A stretch of DNA of 64,000 nucleotides from Streptomyces sp. MRC013 (GTDB lineage Bacteria; Actinomycetota; Actinomycetes; Streptomycetales; Streptomycetaceae), in contig NZ_CP094264.1 in assembly GCF_023614235.1 (NCBI RefSeq), positions 3,658,001 through 3,722,000 of the forward strand. Direction: 5' to 3'. Shown in pieces: positions 15,882 to 25,346 of this stretch (its first letter is position 1; every line of letters begins with the position of its first letter). Made by a program: the position numbers and the translations under genes. The notes beneath the pieces are model-generated. The model was not told the DNA's origin and did no database searches. It saw only the letters and a program-made list of their open reading frames with translations.

Positions 15882-17437
15882 CTGAATCGGTCCTCCACCG
15901 CAGGCCCGAGGCCTCCCCCCAGATCGCGCACGGTGATGAGCCCCTGAGTGAGGGCACGGGCCTCCCCGCCGAGCCGTCCTCCGAAGGTGTTCAACACCTC
16001 CTCGAAACTCATCCCCTGCCGCACGAGTTGCTTCAGGTACCGGTGATACCCGGAATCCGTGACCTCAAGGCCGAATATCTCGTGCGTAAGGATTCCTACA
16101 TTTTCTCCGAACGTTTCGATGACGGGACGCTCGGCCACCATCTCATCGTCATAGCGGCGCAACTTCCATACGCATGAGGTCGGCACCTCCTGTAGTACCA
16201 CCGGCGAGTGGGTGGCAATTATCGCGAGACCGTTGCGATCGGTCAGCAGATCGGAGAGGGCGCGAACGAAAGCGGCCAGAAGCGGGGGATGCAGGTGAGA
16301 CTCCGGTTCGTCAATCACCACAAGGGTGCGCTCCGTGACGTGTTCGACGAGACGCGTGAGCGTTAAGAGGACGGCCTTGTGTCCCGAGCTCAGGTTCTTG
16401 AAGAGGTCGGTGGCTTTCTGCTTGCGTTGTTCGGGGATTTTGATTGCCAGGAAGTCCTCGACCCATGAGTCTTGCAGGAAGCCGCTTCCTGCGTATCGCA
16501 GCGTCCGGAGCGCGTTCGCCCAGCGCTGTGCTCGTCTGCCGGTTAGGCAGGCCTCCACGCTTTCAGTGAAGTCATGAGCCAGTTGGTCCGGTGTCTTCGT
16601 CCTGCTCGGAAACTGTCCGGTTGGACCGGGCAGTTTGAGACCGACATACGAGTACCGATCGATCCCGACGTCCTCGTCGCGGATCTGAGGGAACTCGTCG
16701 AAGGCGCTGAACGTGACGCTTACCAGGTTGGCGAACGTGTCCAGGTTTCCGCGGCCGGCTTCGAGGATTCTGCCGACGTCGGCCGCATCCGAGTGCCTGT
16801 CTGCGATGCAGAGGGTGAGTTTGTTCAGTAAGTACGATTTGCCCACGCCGTTGCGCCCGATGAGAACGTGGATGTTTGTCGGCGGTACCGACTGAGGGGT
16901 GACGGTGAAAGGCAGAAGTACCGGGTCCTTGCCGCCCCCTTCGGGCACAGGCGGCTCGTAGACGACTTCGAACCCGCGAACACGCTCTCCGCCGCGGGCG
17001 ATTCGGCGGAACTGGTCCTCGACCGCAGTGGCCTGCACGAAGCGCATCAGTGACTTCCGGGTGACTGGCTCGGTTCGGGCTTGGTGGTAGATGCCCTCGT
17101 CATAGACCATGTCCCGCAGAGCGACCAACACAATGTCCCGTGTCTGGTGTCCCAGGGCGACCAGATTGGTGTAGTAACTGTCGTCCTGCCCTAGGGAGAA
17201 GAAGCTCTCAGTCAACTGGTCAAAGCGAGCGGGGAGGGACAGTGGCGAGCGAGCCCGCATCCCGTGCTTGCCGATTTTCACCTCCCCGATGTCGTGCCGC
17301 ACGCCATGCTCGTCGTAGACGACCAGGTAGAACAGGGTAGCGAATCCCAGGTCGTCCCACCTGTCCGCGATGAGCAGCGCGCGATAACGAAGGCCTGTCG
17401 GCTCCCTCTGGCCTTGTCGCATCACTTCGAACCGCAT
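15878..17437 (-). CDS. AAA/ABC-type ATPase, Septu PtuA-like
   Basis: A 519-residue ATPase of the SMC/RecF/OLD-like AAA_21 type. Residues about 1-170 form a domain I do not recognise. Walker A is LIGRNGVGKSYLL (about 188-200), the signature is NLSSGHKAVLL (about 345), Walker B is LVVIDEPESHLHPP (about 370) and the switch His is in IIATHSPVVLQEV. The start is either ATG 17437 (after a run of seven G) or ATG 17449. It begins 86 bases after the restriction-modification gene and overlaps the HNH gene by four bases. Two TTA codons occur, one just after Walker A (16829-16831) and one after the signature (16364-16366). By family knowledge such ATPases gate a partner nuclease; the trigger is unknown. 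Confidence 0.82.
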   Translation of the reverse strand: MRFEVMRQGQREPTGLRYRALLIADRWDDLGFATLFYLVVYDEHGVRHDIGEVKIGKHGMRARSPLSLPARFDQLTESFFSLGQDDSYYTNLVALGHQTRDIVLVALRDMVYDEGIYHQARTEPVTRKSLMRFVQATAVEDQFRRIARGGERVRGFEVVYEPPVPEGGGKDPVLLPFTVTPQSVPPTNIHVLIGRNGVGKSYLLNKLTLCIADRHSDAADVGRILEAGRGNLDTFANLVSVTFSAFDEFPQIRDEDVGIDRYSYVGLKLPGPTGQFPSRTKTPDQLAHDFTESVEACLTGRRAQRWANALRTLRYAGSGFLQDSWVEDFLAIKIPEQRKQKATDLFKNLSSGHKAVLLTLTRLVEHVTERTLVVIDEPESHLHPPLLAAFVRALSDLLTDRNGLAIIATHSPVVLQEVPTSCVWKLRRYDDEMVAERPVIETFGENVGILTHEIFGLEVTDSGYHRYLKQLVRQGMSFEEVLNTFGGRLGGEARALTQGLITVRDLGGGLGPAVEDRFR

Positions 17438-17523
17438 TACCCCCCCCATGTAGGTCCGGCGCCCGGACACGCGCCCGTCTGTTCGGCATCCGGCCGTTTG
17501 CCGGACGGCGGGCCCTGCGGGTG

Positions 17524-20500
17524 CTACTCGATCAGAAGGCGAACCAGTTGGTCCAGTTCCTCGGCGTCCGGGGAAGTGCTGAGCACCTGTCGGACCACTT
17601 GACGGAGTTTGACGAACCCCTTGGACCGGTCGAGCTGCAGTTCGGAGACCCTTTGATGTTCCGCGGCGCCGATCGTGGCGATTCTCGCGTGTGCGGCCTC
17701 TGACGGATCGTATGTGGGGATGGGCAGCTCCCACACCGCCTTGTCGATGTCACGCTCGTCCTTTCCGTAGGACATGAGCGGACGGACCAGTTCGGTGAGC
17801 GCCGGCGTGTTCAGGATTGCGGTCAGATAGAACCCTTCGGCTTTGCTCGACACCGTTCCCCAGTAGAGCTTGTGTTCCAACACGGCGTTCGGGTCGTCGA
17901 CGAGCGCAGCGGTCACGTGCATCCCTGAAGCCCCGTACACCACGCGCAGCGAGGTACCGGGCAACTGGTCCGTCAGCTTCTTGCGGAAGTTCAACTGCTC
18001 CGACAGCGAAAGCCTTTCGCTGCGACGGTGCCTGTTCCACTGGTCCTCGGCGTTCCTCCACCAACGAGCAAGGTCGGGGTAGCGGTCCAGGTGGGGATGG
18101 TCGCCGTCCATCAGCGTGCCTGTAGCCTCGATGGGGAGAACAGCTTGTTTCGATTCCAGCACCATGTAGGGAAGGATGCTCTCCCCTAGGAGAACGGGGC
18201 GAATGAACTCCTTCTCCACAACCCCTTCCATGTCGGGTAGGTCTCTCCACGGTGTCTTCTCGAGGTTGTTCCGTTCGGAACGTACGGAAACGCGTCCGCC
18301 GCCCAGACCCAAGGGATTGACCTGTTCCGGTTTCACGAAGAACAGGTACTTGGGGTAAATCGTTGCCCCGTTGTTGAAGCGTGAGCGGTAAGGAGAGGAG
18401 ATCAGCGACTCCTTGGCGTACTTGAGCTGGGCCTCCTCCCGTCTGATCCAGCCCTTGGCTTGTGCCCATGTCGTTGCTGTACGGGAAATCTTCCCGGTCC
18501 ATCGTTCGGTGGACCTGGAAAGCGGAGTCGGGTTGTTCCCCTGCGCTGAGGCGCCGATGCCCACTGTGATGCGGCGACCGAAGACGACGGCGCTGCCACG
18601 GGGGAAGAAGTGGGGGCGCAGTCGGCGCAGGTCCCATGATCCGGAGAAGGCGACCTTCACCGGTGTTTCAGGGTCGGGGTAGTCGCCGCCCCGGAATCCT
18701 GACCAGTACGGACGATCCAGTACAGGATTCGGAACCACGAAGGCGAAAATGCCGTCTTCGCGTAGGTAGTGCTCGATGGCCCTCGCGATGAAGAGCCCCG
18801 AGAGGTCCTGATGAGTTGCCACCTCATCCCCGCGCCAGAGCTTTCGGGACTGAGACATCTCCTTGAAGAGCTCTTGCATGTCTCTCGGCATGTGGCGATA
18901 GGACAACCACGGCGGGTTACCAATCAGAACGTCCACTCGGTTCTCTGCGCGGGAGAGCCACATGGGCCGGGCCAGGTTGCGTACGTAATACGACCAGATG
19001 TGGTCACGGCCTTCGTCGACGAGTTCACACAGCAGCCTGAAGTTGTGAGTCAACTCCTGCTGGTCCTGCTCGGAGTCGATCGCCAGGCGATTGAACACCG
19101 CGGTGAGGGGCGGGAACTTGCCCGGCGGTCGGTTCGTTGCTTTTTCTGCGAGTTCGTTGACAAGGCCGTCGAACTTGACGGCGTCGGCGAGAAGATGCTC
19201 GGAAAATCGAAGTTCATTCTCGTAGAACTGGCCGCCGGCGCCGGTTCGAATCACCAAGTGGCCGTGGTCCAGCAGGTCAGTGCGCTGCTGCCACTGGAAG
19301 CTGTCTCCCAGGTAGACCGGTACCCTTATGTCCTTGCGGTCACTTGAGGTGAGGCGTTCTTTTCCGATGGCGAGCAGGTAGGTGACGCGGGCCAGGGACA
19401 CGGCCACGGGGTGGAGGTCGATGCCCGCTACGCGGTCGATGAGTTCGGCAAGCGACTTCTTGAGCGGCTGCCCTGCGGCCTCTGCAGTTTCGAGGTATCG
19501 GCGGACGGCGTGGAAGAGGAACGTTCCCGATCCGCACGACGGGTCAAGCACGCGCTGATTCAGGGGATCTGTGACGGTCTCGGAGACCATCTTCTCGGCA
19601 AGCCAGTCCGGCGTGTAGTACTCGCCTTGCTTCTTGCGCGTCTCCTGGGCGATCACGGACTCGTACAGCACCTTGAGGACGTCATGTTCGACCTCGTGCC
19701 AGTCGAACCGCGTTAGTCTCCGTGCCAGAGTGTGGACGAAGGACTCCCCGCCCTCGACTTCGATGGGCCACCCGAAAAAATCGGATTCGACCACGCCGAA
19801 GATGTTGGCTCTGGTAAACAGCTGCCCCTGGACCAGAGTGGCTGCCCGTACGTCCCTGACGTCGATCCCAAGCACCAGGTGCGCGATGATCGCAGCGTTG
19901 TTGACAAGTAGCGTGTGTTCGATGAACAGTTCGTCGCTGTCGTCGAACTGAGCTCCTAGAGCGCTCCGCAGAAGGCGTGCCCACAGGTCACGCTTGAGTT
20001 TTACGGTGGGCAGGTTCCTGTGCTGCTCGTAGAGCGCGGCGAGCGTCGTGCGGTCGAGCTGGTGCGAAACGCTGTCTGCGCCCATGCGGGCCTCGATTGC
20101 AGAGGGCGTGGGCTTGATGCCCTGGGCGGTGGCGAGTACACCTTCCAGCCACAGCAGGAGATTTTCAAGCGGCACGCGAGGCTTGAGCTCGAATCGGCTC
20201 ACCTGGATGAGGTCGTCACCGGCCAAGCTGTAGGCGCGCCAGTCGGCCCCGTCGGTGAGGATGCCCGCGTACCGCTGGCCCAGTTGTTCGGTTCGTGTAC
20301 GCACATACCCGGCAAGTTGCGCCTCTGCGGCCTCTCGAACGGTCTTGCTGCGTAGATCTTTCTTGATCTCGATCGCCGTGAAGCCGATCTCGACGTCGAT
20401 GCGCCGACGATCGCCCACCTGACTCTCGAGCCGCGGCATCACCTCTTCGTGGAGGTCGTCGTCGCCCAGGTTCAAACCGCCATCGAGGAGCAGGGTCCGT

Positions 20501-20604
20501 ACGTCCGCCTGGACTTCCGCTTCCGACCTACCGGCCTTGCGCTTGAGCAGTCGTGCGAGCAACTTCTCGAGATCGTTCTGTGGGCTGGTGGTCATAGTCA
20601 CCAT
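17524..20604 (-). CDS. Type IIG-like restriction enzyme/N6-adenine DNA methyltransferase
   Basis: A single-chain enzyme of about 1026 residues. The N-terminus carries a PD-(D/E)xK-type nuclease signature (RIDVEIGFTAIEIKKD: about D70, E79, K81). The methyltransferase core has motif I VLDPSCGSGTFLFH (about 350) and motif IV NPPW (about 560), marking an N6-adenine methylase. The C-terminal 400 residues, with a distal segment on KLYWGTVSS, would be the target-recognition domain. This order fits type IIG enzymes; BREX PglX or DISARM methylases lack the nuclease residues. The start is ATG 20604 or 20595; neither has a strong ribosome site. It is the first gene of the leftward three-gene island. No TTA codon is in frame. 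Confidence 0.85.
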   Translation of the reverse strand: MVTMTTSPQNDLEKLLARLLKRKAGRSEAEVQADVRTLLLDGGLNLGDDDLHEEVMPRLESQVGDRRRIDVEIGFTAIEIKKDLRSKTVREAAEAQLAGYVRTRTEQLGQRYAGILTDGADWRAYSLAGDDLIQVSRFELKPRVPLENLLLWLEGVLATAQGIKPTPSAIEARMGADSVSHQLDRTTLAALYEQHRNLPTVKLKRDLWARLLRSALGAQFDDSDELFIEHTLLVNNAAIIAHLVLGIDVRDVRAATLVQGQLFTRANIFGVVESDFFGWPIEVEGGESFVHTLARRLTRFDWHEVEHDVLKVLYESVIAQETRKKQGEYYTPDWLAEKMVSETVTDPLNQRVLDPSCGSGTFLFHAVRRYLETAEAAGQPLKKSLAELIDRVAGIDLHPVAVSLARVTYLLAIGKERLTSSDRKDIRVPVYLGDSFQWQQRTDLLDHGHLVIRTGAGGQFYENELRFSEHLLADAVKFDGLVNELAEKATNRPPGKFPPLTAVFNRLAIDSEQDQQELTHNFRLLCELVDEGRDHIWSYYVRNLARPMWLSRAENRVDVLIGNPPWLSYRHMPRDMQELFKEMSQSRKLWRGDEVATHQDLSGLFIARAIEHYLREDGIFAFVVPNPVLDRPYWSGFRGGDYPDPETPVKVAFSGSWDLRRLRPHFFPRGSAVVFGRRITVGIGASAQGNNPTPLSRSTERWTGKISRTATTWAQAKGWIRREEAQLKYAKESLISSPYRSRFNNGATIYPKYLFFVKPEQVNPLGLGGGRVSVRSERNNLEKTPWRDLPDMEGVVEKEFIRPVLLGESILPYMVLESKQAVLPIEATGTLMDGDHPHLDRYPDLARWWRNAEDQWNRHRRSERLSLSEQLNFRKKLTDQLPGTSLRVVYGASGMHVTAALVDDPNAVLEHKLYWGTVSSKAEGFYLTAILNTPALTELVRPLMSYGKDERDIDKAVWELPIPTYDPSEAAHARIATIGAAEHQRVSELQLDRSKGFVKLRQVVRQVLSTSPDAEELDQLVRLLIE

Positions 20605-21470
20605 GGACGCACTGCTCGCTGGATGACCGACGGTACGTCCCTGTTCGTGGACGTCGCCCCTTCGGGTCCTGGTGGCGTCCCCCTCCTTCCTCTTCCGCGA
20701 CGCGGGCGTCGGCTGTGACGTGGCAGCTGCCTGGCAGGGGACCCATTCTGCCGCCTGGCACATCGGTGATCATCCTTTCGGACTACTTGCGGTCGATCCT
20801 TCGTCCTGGGCCGTGGGGCGAGGATCACCGCCCGGCGGGCCCCCGCCGACGGGCAGCACGAACCCCACTCGCGCCCGCCGGGCGGGGCCTGACCGACCGG
20901 GGTCGGTGAGACGGCTTTGGGCTGGAGCTGCTTTGGGGCGGGTGATCGTGGCCCCGGAGGATTCCGGCGCGTCGGGCAGTCCGTGGACCCGCCCGGTAGG
21001 GCACGGTGTCGGGGCCACGATTCCGAGGCCCGCCCCGAAGCGGCTGCCTGAAGCCGTGGAGCCGGACCCGGCCACAGGGCGTCTTTCCCGTCTTGTGCCC
21101 GCAGCCGCCGAGGGCGTCGCCGACAGGTCGGCGCGCGCCCGCGCCGCGAGCGGGCCGGTAACGGCACGGCGGTGCTCCTCGCGACGTACGCCCGGTGCGT
21201 CGGCGGGCGGCTTCCGGATCTGAAGCGGCGGCTCGAAGCGGCGGCTCGAAGCGGCGGGCGACCTGCCGGAGGCGCCCGGCGCCGACTGACCCTGCGGCGC
21301 GGGGACTTCGACACGTATGCGCCACGGCCGCCCATGGGAACCCGGTGACGGCCGGACCGTCCCGCAGCCCGTCCCTGGCCACCGGGAGGGCGCCCGGGGC
21401 TTCGCCGCGTCGACCGGAAAGGGGGCCTCGACCGGCGGGAAGACCCTCCCGAAGGAGGGTCCCGGTCTTG
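20605..21470. other. Structured non-coding leader upstream of the defence genes
   Basis: About 870 bases with no convincing protein. A perfect hairpin (accgacc/ggtcggt, 20892-20907) is followed by a large imperfect inverted repeat: 20911-20955 pairs with 21011-21057, sharing acggctt, a gcggg-rich block and a perfect atcgtggcccc end. A 13-base unit gaagcggcggctc is repeated at 21222-21234 and 21235-21247 with a partial third copy to 21258. The region may hold the island promoter, a structured RNA or an element end. No reverse transcriptase is present. Confidence 0.5.
21442..21461 (-). terminator. Hairpin downstream of tRNA-Arg
   Basis: The arms gaccctcc and ggagggtc are perfect complements around a cgaa tetraloop, 10 bases past the tRNA 3' end. 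The position suits a tRNA terminator; the U tract is short. Confidence 0.6.
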
Positions 21471-21543
21471 CGCCCCCGGCAGGACTCGAACCTGCGGCCA
21501 AGTGCTTAGAAGGCACCTGCTCTATCCACTGAGCTACGGGGGC
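21471..21543 (-). tRNA. tRNA-Arg (anticodon TCT)
   Basis: A 73-base cloverleaf. The seven-base acceptor stem GCCCCCG/CGGGGGC is perfect, the D arm contains TAGCTCAGTGGATAGAGCA, the anticodon loop CTTCTAA gives TCT for AGA codons, and the T arm contains GGTTCGAGTCC. CCA is not encoded. It decodes a rare codon in this genome. The lower-GC defence island lies on its 3' side, which is where integrating elements insert, though no attachment repeat or integrase was found. Confidence 0.95.
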
Positions 21544-21851
21544 CGGCGGTGCGGCCTTGCGGCCTCTGGAGCCCGGGAGGGTGGTCCGTGACCTTGCCGG
21601 GGACAAGGATAGGGCTCCGCTCACCTTGGTCCGGCCGCTTCACCCGTGTGGCACGATGTGGAGGTTCGGTGAAGCGAACCTGATAATCGCAGGCAGGTGC
21701 GATTCCCGCAGCGCTTTTCGCGCCTCGCGGCCCGGGTGTTGTGTACTCGTTATGCCTGCGTCCCACTCATCCCCTCTGTCCCCGTACGATACCGGCGCGC
21801 AGGGAGGGTCATACGCTTCAAAAAGATGCTGAAATTGGGCATTCTTCACAT
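21544..21851. other. Divergent region tRNA-Arg / dynA
   Basis: Holds the promoters of both genes. A perfect hairpin aggttcg-gtgaag-cgaacct is at 21662-21681. The area around 21650-21850 is lower in GC than the flanks, as expected of a promoter region. No gene. Confidence 0.4.
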
Positions 21852-23444
21852 GTGGTGACCTTGGACGTACGGCCTCAGCTCCTCGACGCACTCTCCGCCC
21901 TGCGCGACCGTGTCGCCGCCGTGCGTCTCCCCCTGCCCGTCCCCGGCGCTCCCCGGGCACGGCAGACGCGGGCCGAGCTGCTGGCCCAGCTCGACGACTA
22001 CCTGGTCCCCCGGCTCGTCGATCCCGAAGCACCGCTCCTCGCCGTCGTCGGCGGATCGACCGGCGCAGGCAAGTCCACCCTCGTCAACTCCCTCGTCGGG
22101 CGCCCCGTCAGCGAAGCGGGCGTCCTGCGGCCCACCACCCGCGTCCCGGTGCTGGTCTGCCACCCCGACGAACACCACTGGTTCTCCGGCACGCGCGTCC
22201 TGCCCCGCTTCACCCGGGTCTGGGGCGCACCGGGCGACGACGGCGACGCGGAGCCCGAAGGGCGCGTCCTGCGCGTCGAGACCGCCCCCACCCTGCCCCG
22301 CGGCCTCGCGCTCCTGGACGCGCCCGACATCGACTCCCTCGTCGTCCGCAGCCGCGAACTGGCCGCCGAGCTGATCTGCGCCGCCGACATCTGGGTGATG
22401 GTCACGACCGCCTCCCGGTACGCCGACGCCGTCCCCTGGCAGATGCTCCGCACGGCCAAGGAGTACGACGCCACCCTCGTCACCGTCCTCGACCGGGTCC
22501 CCCACCAGGTGATCGGGGAGGTGTCCCGCCAGTACGAGGCGCTCCTCACCCGGGCGGGGCTCGGCGCCGTACCGCGGTTCACCGTCCCGGAACTGCCCGA
22601 GTCGACGGGCGGCGGCAGCGGCCTGCTGCCCGACACCGCCGTCGCCCCCCTCCGCGCCTGGCTCGCCCACCGCGCCCAGGACCCCGACGCCCGCCGGCAG
22701 ACCGTCGGCCGCACCGCGGGCGGCGTCATCGGCTCCCTCCGGGTGCGCATGCCGGAACTCGCCGGCGCCGTCGCCGTCCAGTGCGCCGCCGCCCTGCGGC
22801 TCACGGGCGCCGTCGAGGCGGCGTACGAGCGGGAAACCGACCGGGTGCGGAACGAACTGCGGCGCGGGGCCGTCCTGTCCGGCGACGCCCGGGCCCGCTG
22901 GCGCGCCCACCCCGACGACTGCACTCCCGCCGAACTGCTCGACGCCCTCGCCGAGTCCTTCGGCGCCCTCCTCCACTGCGCCGTCGCCGCCGCGGACGAG
23001 CAGGTGCGGGAGGCGTGGCGGCGGGAACCGGCCGCCGCCGCCCTCGACGCCGCCCCCCTCAGACGCGACCGGGAGGCGGGGGAGCGGGTGGGCATGGCCG
23101 TGCGCCGCTGGCGGCGCGTTCTGGAGGAGCTGGCCGAGGACGCGGCGCGGCGTGCCGGCCGCACTCCCGCACCCGACCCCGACACCGTGGCCGCGCTGCT
23201 GGCCGCGGCCCTCCTCGGCGGGCACCGCGCACGCGGGGCGGGGCGACGGCTCGCGGAGCTGATCGGCGCCCAGGGCACCCTCCGCCTCCGCGAGCGGGGG
23301 GCGGAGCTGGTCGACGCGTACGTCGACCGCGTCCTGCGGGAGGAGCGGGACCGGCGCATGGCACCGGTCGACGCGTTCGACGTCACCCCGGAACCGCAGG
23401 CCGAGCTCATCGCCGCCCTGTCCGTACTGCAGAAGGAGAGGTGA
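21852..23444 (+). CDS. dynA: Dynamin-like GTPase DynA-type
   Basis: About 530 residues. The P-loop [17 protein letters not shown] lies near residue 63, the switch II region is LLDAPDIDS and a helical region fills the C-terminal two thirds. There is no membrane helix. A tandem pair of P-loop GTPases, the second with membrane segments, directly upstream of ssbB matches my recollection of Streptomyces dynA/dynB, whose products stabilise FtsZ rings during sporulation septation. The start is one of two adjacent GTG codons (21852, 21855); an open extension to 21741 runs through promoter-like sequence. The stop is six bases before dynB. Confidence 0.8.
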   Translation: MVTLDVRPQLLDALSALRDRVAAVRLPLPVPGAPRARQTRAELLAQLDDYLVPRLVDPEAPLLAVVGGSTGAGKSTLVNSLVGRPVSEAGVLRPTTRVPVLVCHPDEHHWFSGTRVLPRFTRVWGAPGDDGDAEPEGRVLRVETAPTLPRGLALLDAPDIDSLVVRSRELAAELICAADIWVMVTTASRYADAVPWQMLRTAKEYDATLVTVLDRVPHQVIGEVSRQYEALLTRAGLGAVPRFTVPELPESTGGGSGLLPDTAVAPLRAWLAHRAQDPDARRQTVGRTAGGVIGSLRVRMPELAGAVAVQCAAALRLTGAVEAAYERETDRVRNELRRGAVLSGDARARWRAHPDDCTPAELLDALAESFGALLHCAVAAADEQVREAWRREPAAAALDAAPLRRDREAGERVGMAVRRWRRVLEELAEDAARRAGRTPAPDPDTVAALLAAALLGGHRARGAGRRLAELIGAQGTLRLRERGAELVDAYVDRVLREERDRRMAPVDAFDVTPEPQAELIAALSVLQKER

Positions 23445-23450
23445 CGGCGG

Positions 23451-25226
23451 GTGAGCGCCGTGGGGCAGAAGTGGGACGACGGGCTGATCGCCCGCCGCAC
23501 CGCCGCGGGCGCCGGCCCGGCACGCCGGACCGGCGCGGCGGTGGGCGGCCGACGCGCCGGGCACGGCGGGGGCGACGGCGGCGACGACGGGGGTGACGGC
23601 GGCCCCCCGCCGCCCGGCGGCGCCTACGCGGGCGCCCTCAAGGAGCGCCTCGACGCCCTGCGCGACCTCCTCGGGCTCTCGGCCACCCGCCTCGACCCGC
23701 AGACCGTCGCCGAGGCGGGCCGCGTCCTCGACGAGGCCGCCGCCCGCCAGCGGCTCTCCCTCCGCCACACCGTCGTCGCCATCGCGGGCGCCACCGGAAG
23801 CGGCAAGTCGACCCTGATGAACGCGCTCGCGGGCGTCCCCGTGTCGGAGACCGGCCTCAAGCGCCCCACCACCGCCGCCCCCGTCGCCTGCGCCTGGTCC
23901 GAGGGCGCCGCCGGCCTGCTGGACCGGCTCGGCATCCCCGGCCGGCTGCGGCGCAGGCCCCTCGCGGGCGGCGACGGCGACGACGCGCTGCGCGGGCTCG
24001 TCCTCGTCGACCTGCCCGACCACGACTCGGCCCTCACCGCCCACCGCGCCCAGGTCGACCGCGTCCTCGGCCTCGTCGACGCGGTCATCTGGGTCGTCGA
24101 CCCGGAGAAGTACGCCGACGCCGCCCTCCACGAGCGGTACCTGCGGCCGCTCGCCACGCACGCCGAGGTCACCTTCGTCGTCCTCAACCAGATCGACCGG
24201 CTCCCCGGCGACGCCACCCACCAGGTCCTCGACGACCTGCGCCGGCTCCTCGACGAGGACGGCGTGGCCCTCGGCGAACACGGCGAACCCGGCGCCACCG
24301 TCCTCGCCCTGTCCGCCCTGATCGGCGAGGGGATCGCCGATCTCCGCGACGTACTCGGCACGTTCGTCCGGGAGCACCACCCCGCCACGCGCCGCCTGTC
24401 CGCCGACGTCGACGCGGCCGCGGCCCGGCTGCGCCCCGTCTACGTGGGGGAGGGGCGGCCCGGCCTCGGCGAGCGGTCCCGCGAGGACTTCGCCGCCCGG
24501 CTCGCCGTCGCCGTCGGCGCCGCCGCGGCCGGCGAGGCCGCCGAGCGCGAGTGGCGGCGCAACGCCGGACGCGCCTGCGGCACCCCGTGGCTGCGGCTGT
24601 GGCGCTGGTACGAGGGGCTCCGCACCCCCGGTGGCGGGGGCGGGGAGCCCGCCGCCGGGACCGTGCCTCCGGAGGAGGAGCCGGCGGCACGGCAGCGCGT
24701 CGAGCACGCCGTCCGCGTCGTCGCCGAGGAGGCCTCGCGCGGACTGCCCGCGCCGTGGGCGCAGGCCGTGCGGGAGGCGGCGGCGCGCGGCGCGCGGGGC
24801 CTGCCCGAGGCGCTGGACGAACTGGCCGCCGGCGCCCGCGCCCCGGAACAGGGGGGACGGCCGCCCCGCCCCGCCTGGTGGCCGGTGGCCGTCCTCGCCC
24901 AGGCGTCCATGACGCTGCTCCAGGTGTTCGGCTCCCTGTGGCTGGTGGGCCAGATCGTCGGCGTACTGGAACCGGGCCTGTGGCCGCCGGTGCTGGTCAT
25001 GCTCGCCGGGATCGTGGGCGGACCGCTCGTCGAGTGGGCGTGCGTCGTGGCGGCGCGGGGGCCGGCGCGCAGGTACGGGCAGGAGACCGAGCGGCGGCTG
25101 CGCGAGGCGGCGGCGGGCTGCGGGCGGGCCATGGTGCTCGACCCGATCGCGACGGAGCTGATGCGGTACCGGGAGGTGCGCGAGCAGTACGCGACGGTGA
25201 CGGGGGGCCGGACCCCGACGGGGTGA
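23451..25226 (+). CDS. dynB: Dynamin-like GTPase DynB-type, membrane-anchored
   Basis: A 591-residue YfjP-type GTPase. The N-terminal 60 residues are Gly/Arg-rich. The G motifs are AIAGATGSGKSTLMNAL (about 110-126), the switch VDLPDHDS and the specificity motif NQID. Two hydrophobic segments near the C-terminus (LAQASMTLLQVFGSLWLVG and PPVLVMLAGIVGGPLVEW) form a membrane hairpin. The GTG at 23451 uses the GGAGAGG at the end of dynA. With DynA it would form a membrane-associated complex at the sporulation septum; this role is from the literature on Streptomyces, the gene match is mine. Confidence 0.8.
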   Translation: MSAVGQKWDDGLIARRTAAGAGPARRTGAAVGGRRAGHGGGDGGDDGGDGGPPPPGGAYAGALKERLDALRDLLGLSATRLDPQTVAEAGRVLDEAAARQRLSLRHTVVAIAGATGSGKSTLMNALAGVPVSETGLKRPTTAAPVACAWSEGAAGLLDRLGIPGRLRRRPLAGGDGDDALRGLVLVDLPDHDSALTAHRAQVDRVLGLVDAVIWVVDPEKYADAALHERYLRPLATHAEVTFVVLNQIDRLPGDATHQVLDDLRRLLDEDGVALGEHGEPGATVLALSALIGEGIADLRDVLGTFVREHHPATRRLSADVDAAAARLRPVYVGEGRPGLGERSREDFAARLAVAVGAAAAGEAAEREWRRNAGRACGTPWLRLWRWYEGLRTPGGGGGEPAAGTVPPEEEPAARQRVEHAVRVVAEEASRGLPAPWAQAVREAAARGARGLPEALDELAAGARAPEQGGRPPRPAWWPVAVLAQASMTLLQVFGSLWLVGQIVGVLEPGLWPPVLVMLAGIVGGPLVEWACVVAARGPARRYGQETERRLREAAAGCGRAMVLDPIATELMRYREVREQYATVTGGRTPTG

Positions 25227-25231
25227 CGGGG

Positions 25232-25259
25232 TTGTCCACAGAGGCCGTGGCCGTCCACA
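25232..25259. promoter_or_regulatory. DnaA-box-like sites upstream of ssbB
   Basis: TTGTCCACA at 25232-25240 is identical to the Streptomyces DnaA-box consensus as I know it, and CCGTCCACA at 25251-25259 matches 7 of 9. They lie about 90-115 bases upstream of ssbB. They may be chance or may link ssbB to DnaA. Confidence 0.45.
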
Positions 25260-25346
25260 GGAGCGGGCGGAGTCCGTCGGACACGGCCACCATGGAGAGG
25301 ACGGACGACGCGGGGGAGCGTCGTCGGACGGGGAGGAGCGGAAGCC

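Noticed and set aside
17524..20604. BREX PglX or DISARM methylase.
   Set aside because: N-terminal nuclease residues are present and no BREX or DISARM partner genes are nearby.
20605..21470. A retron-like system (structured RNA plus PtuA/PtuB effectors).
   Set aside because: No reverse transcriptase gene is present in the window, although the leader is structured.
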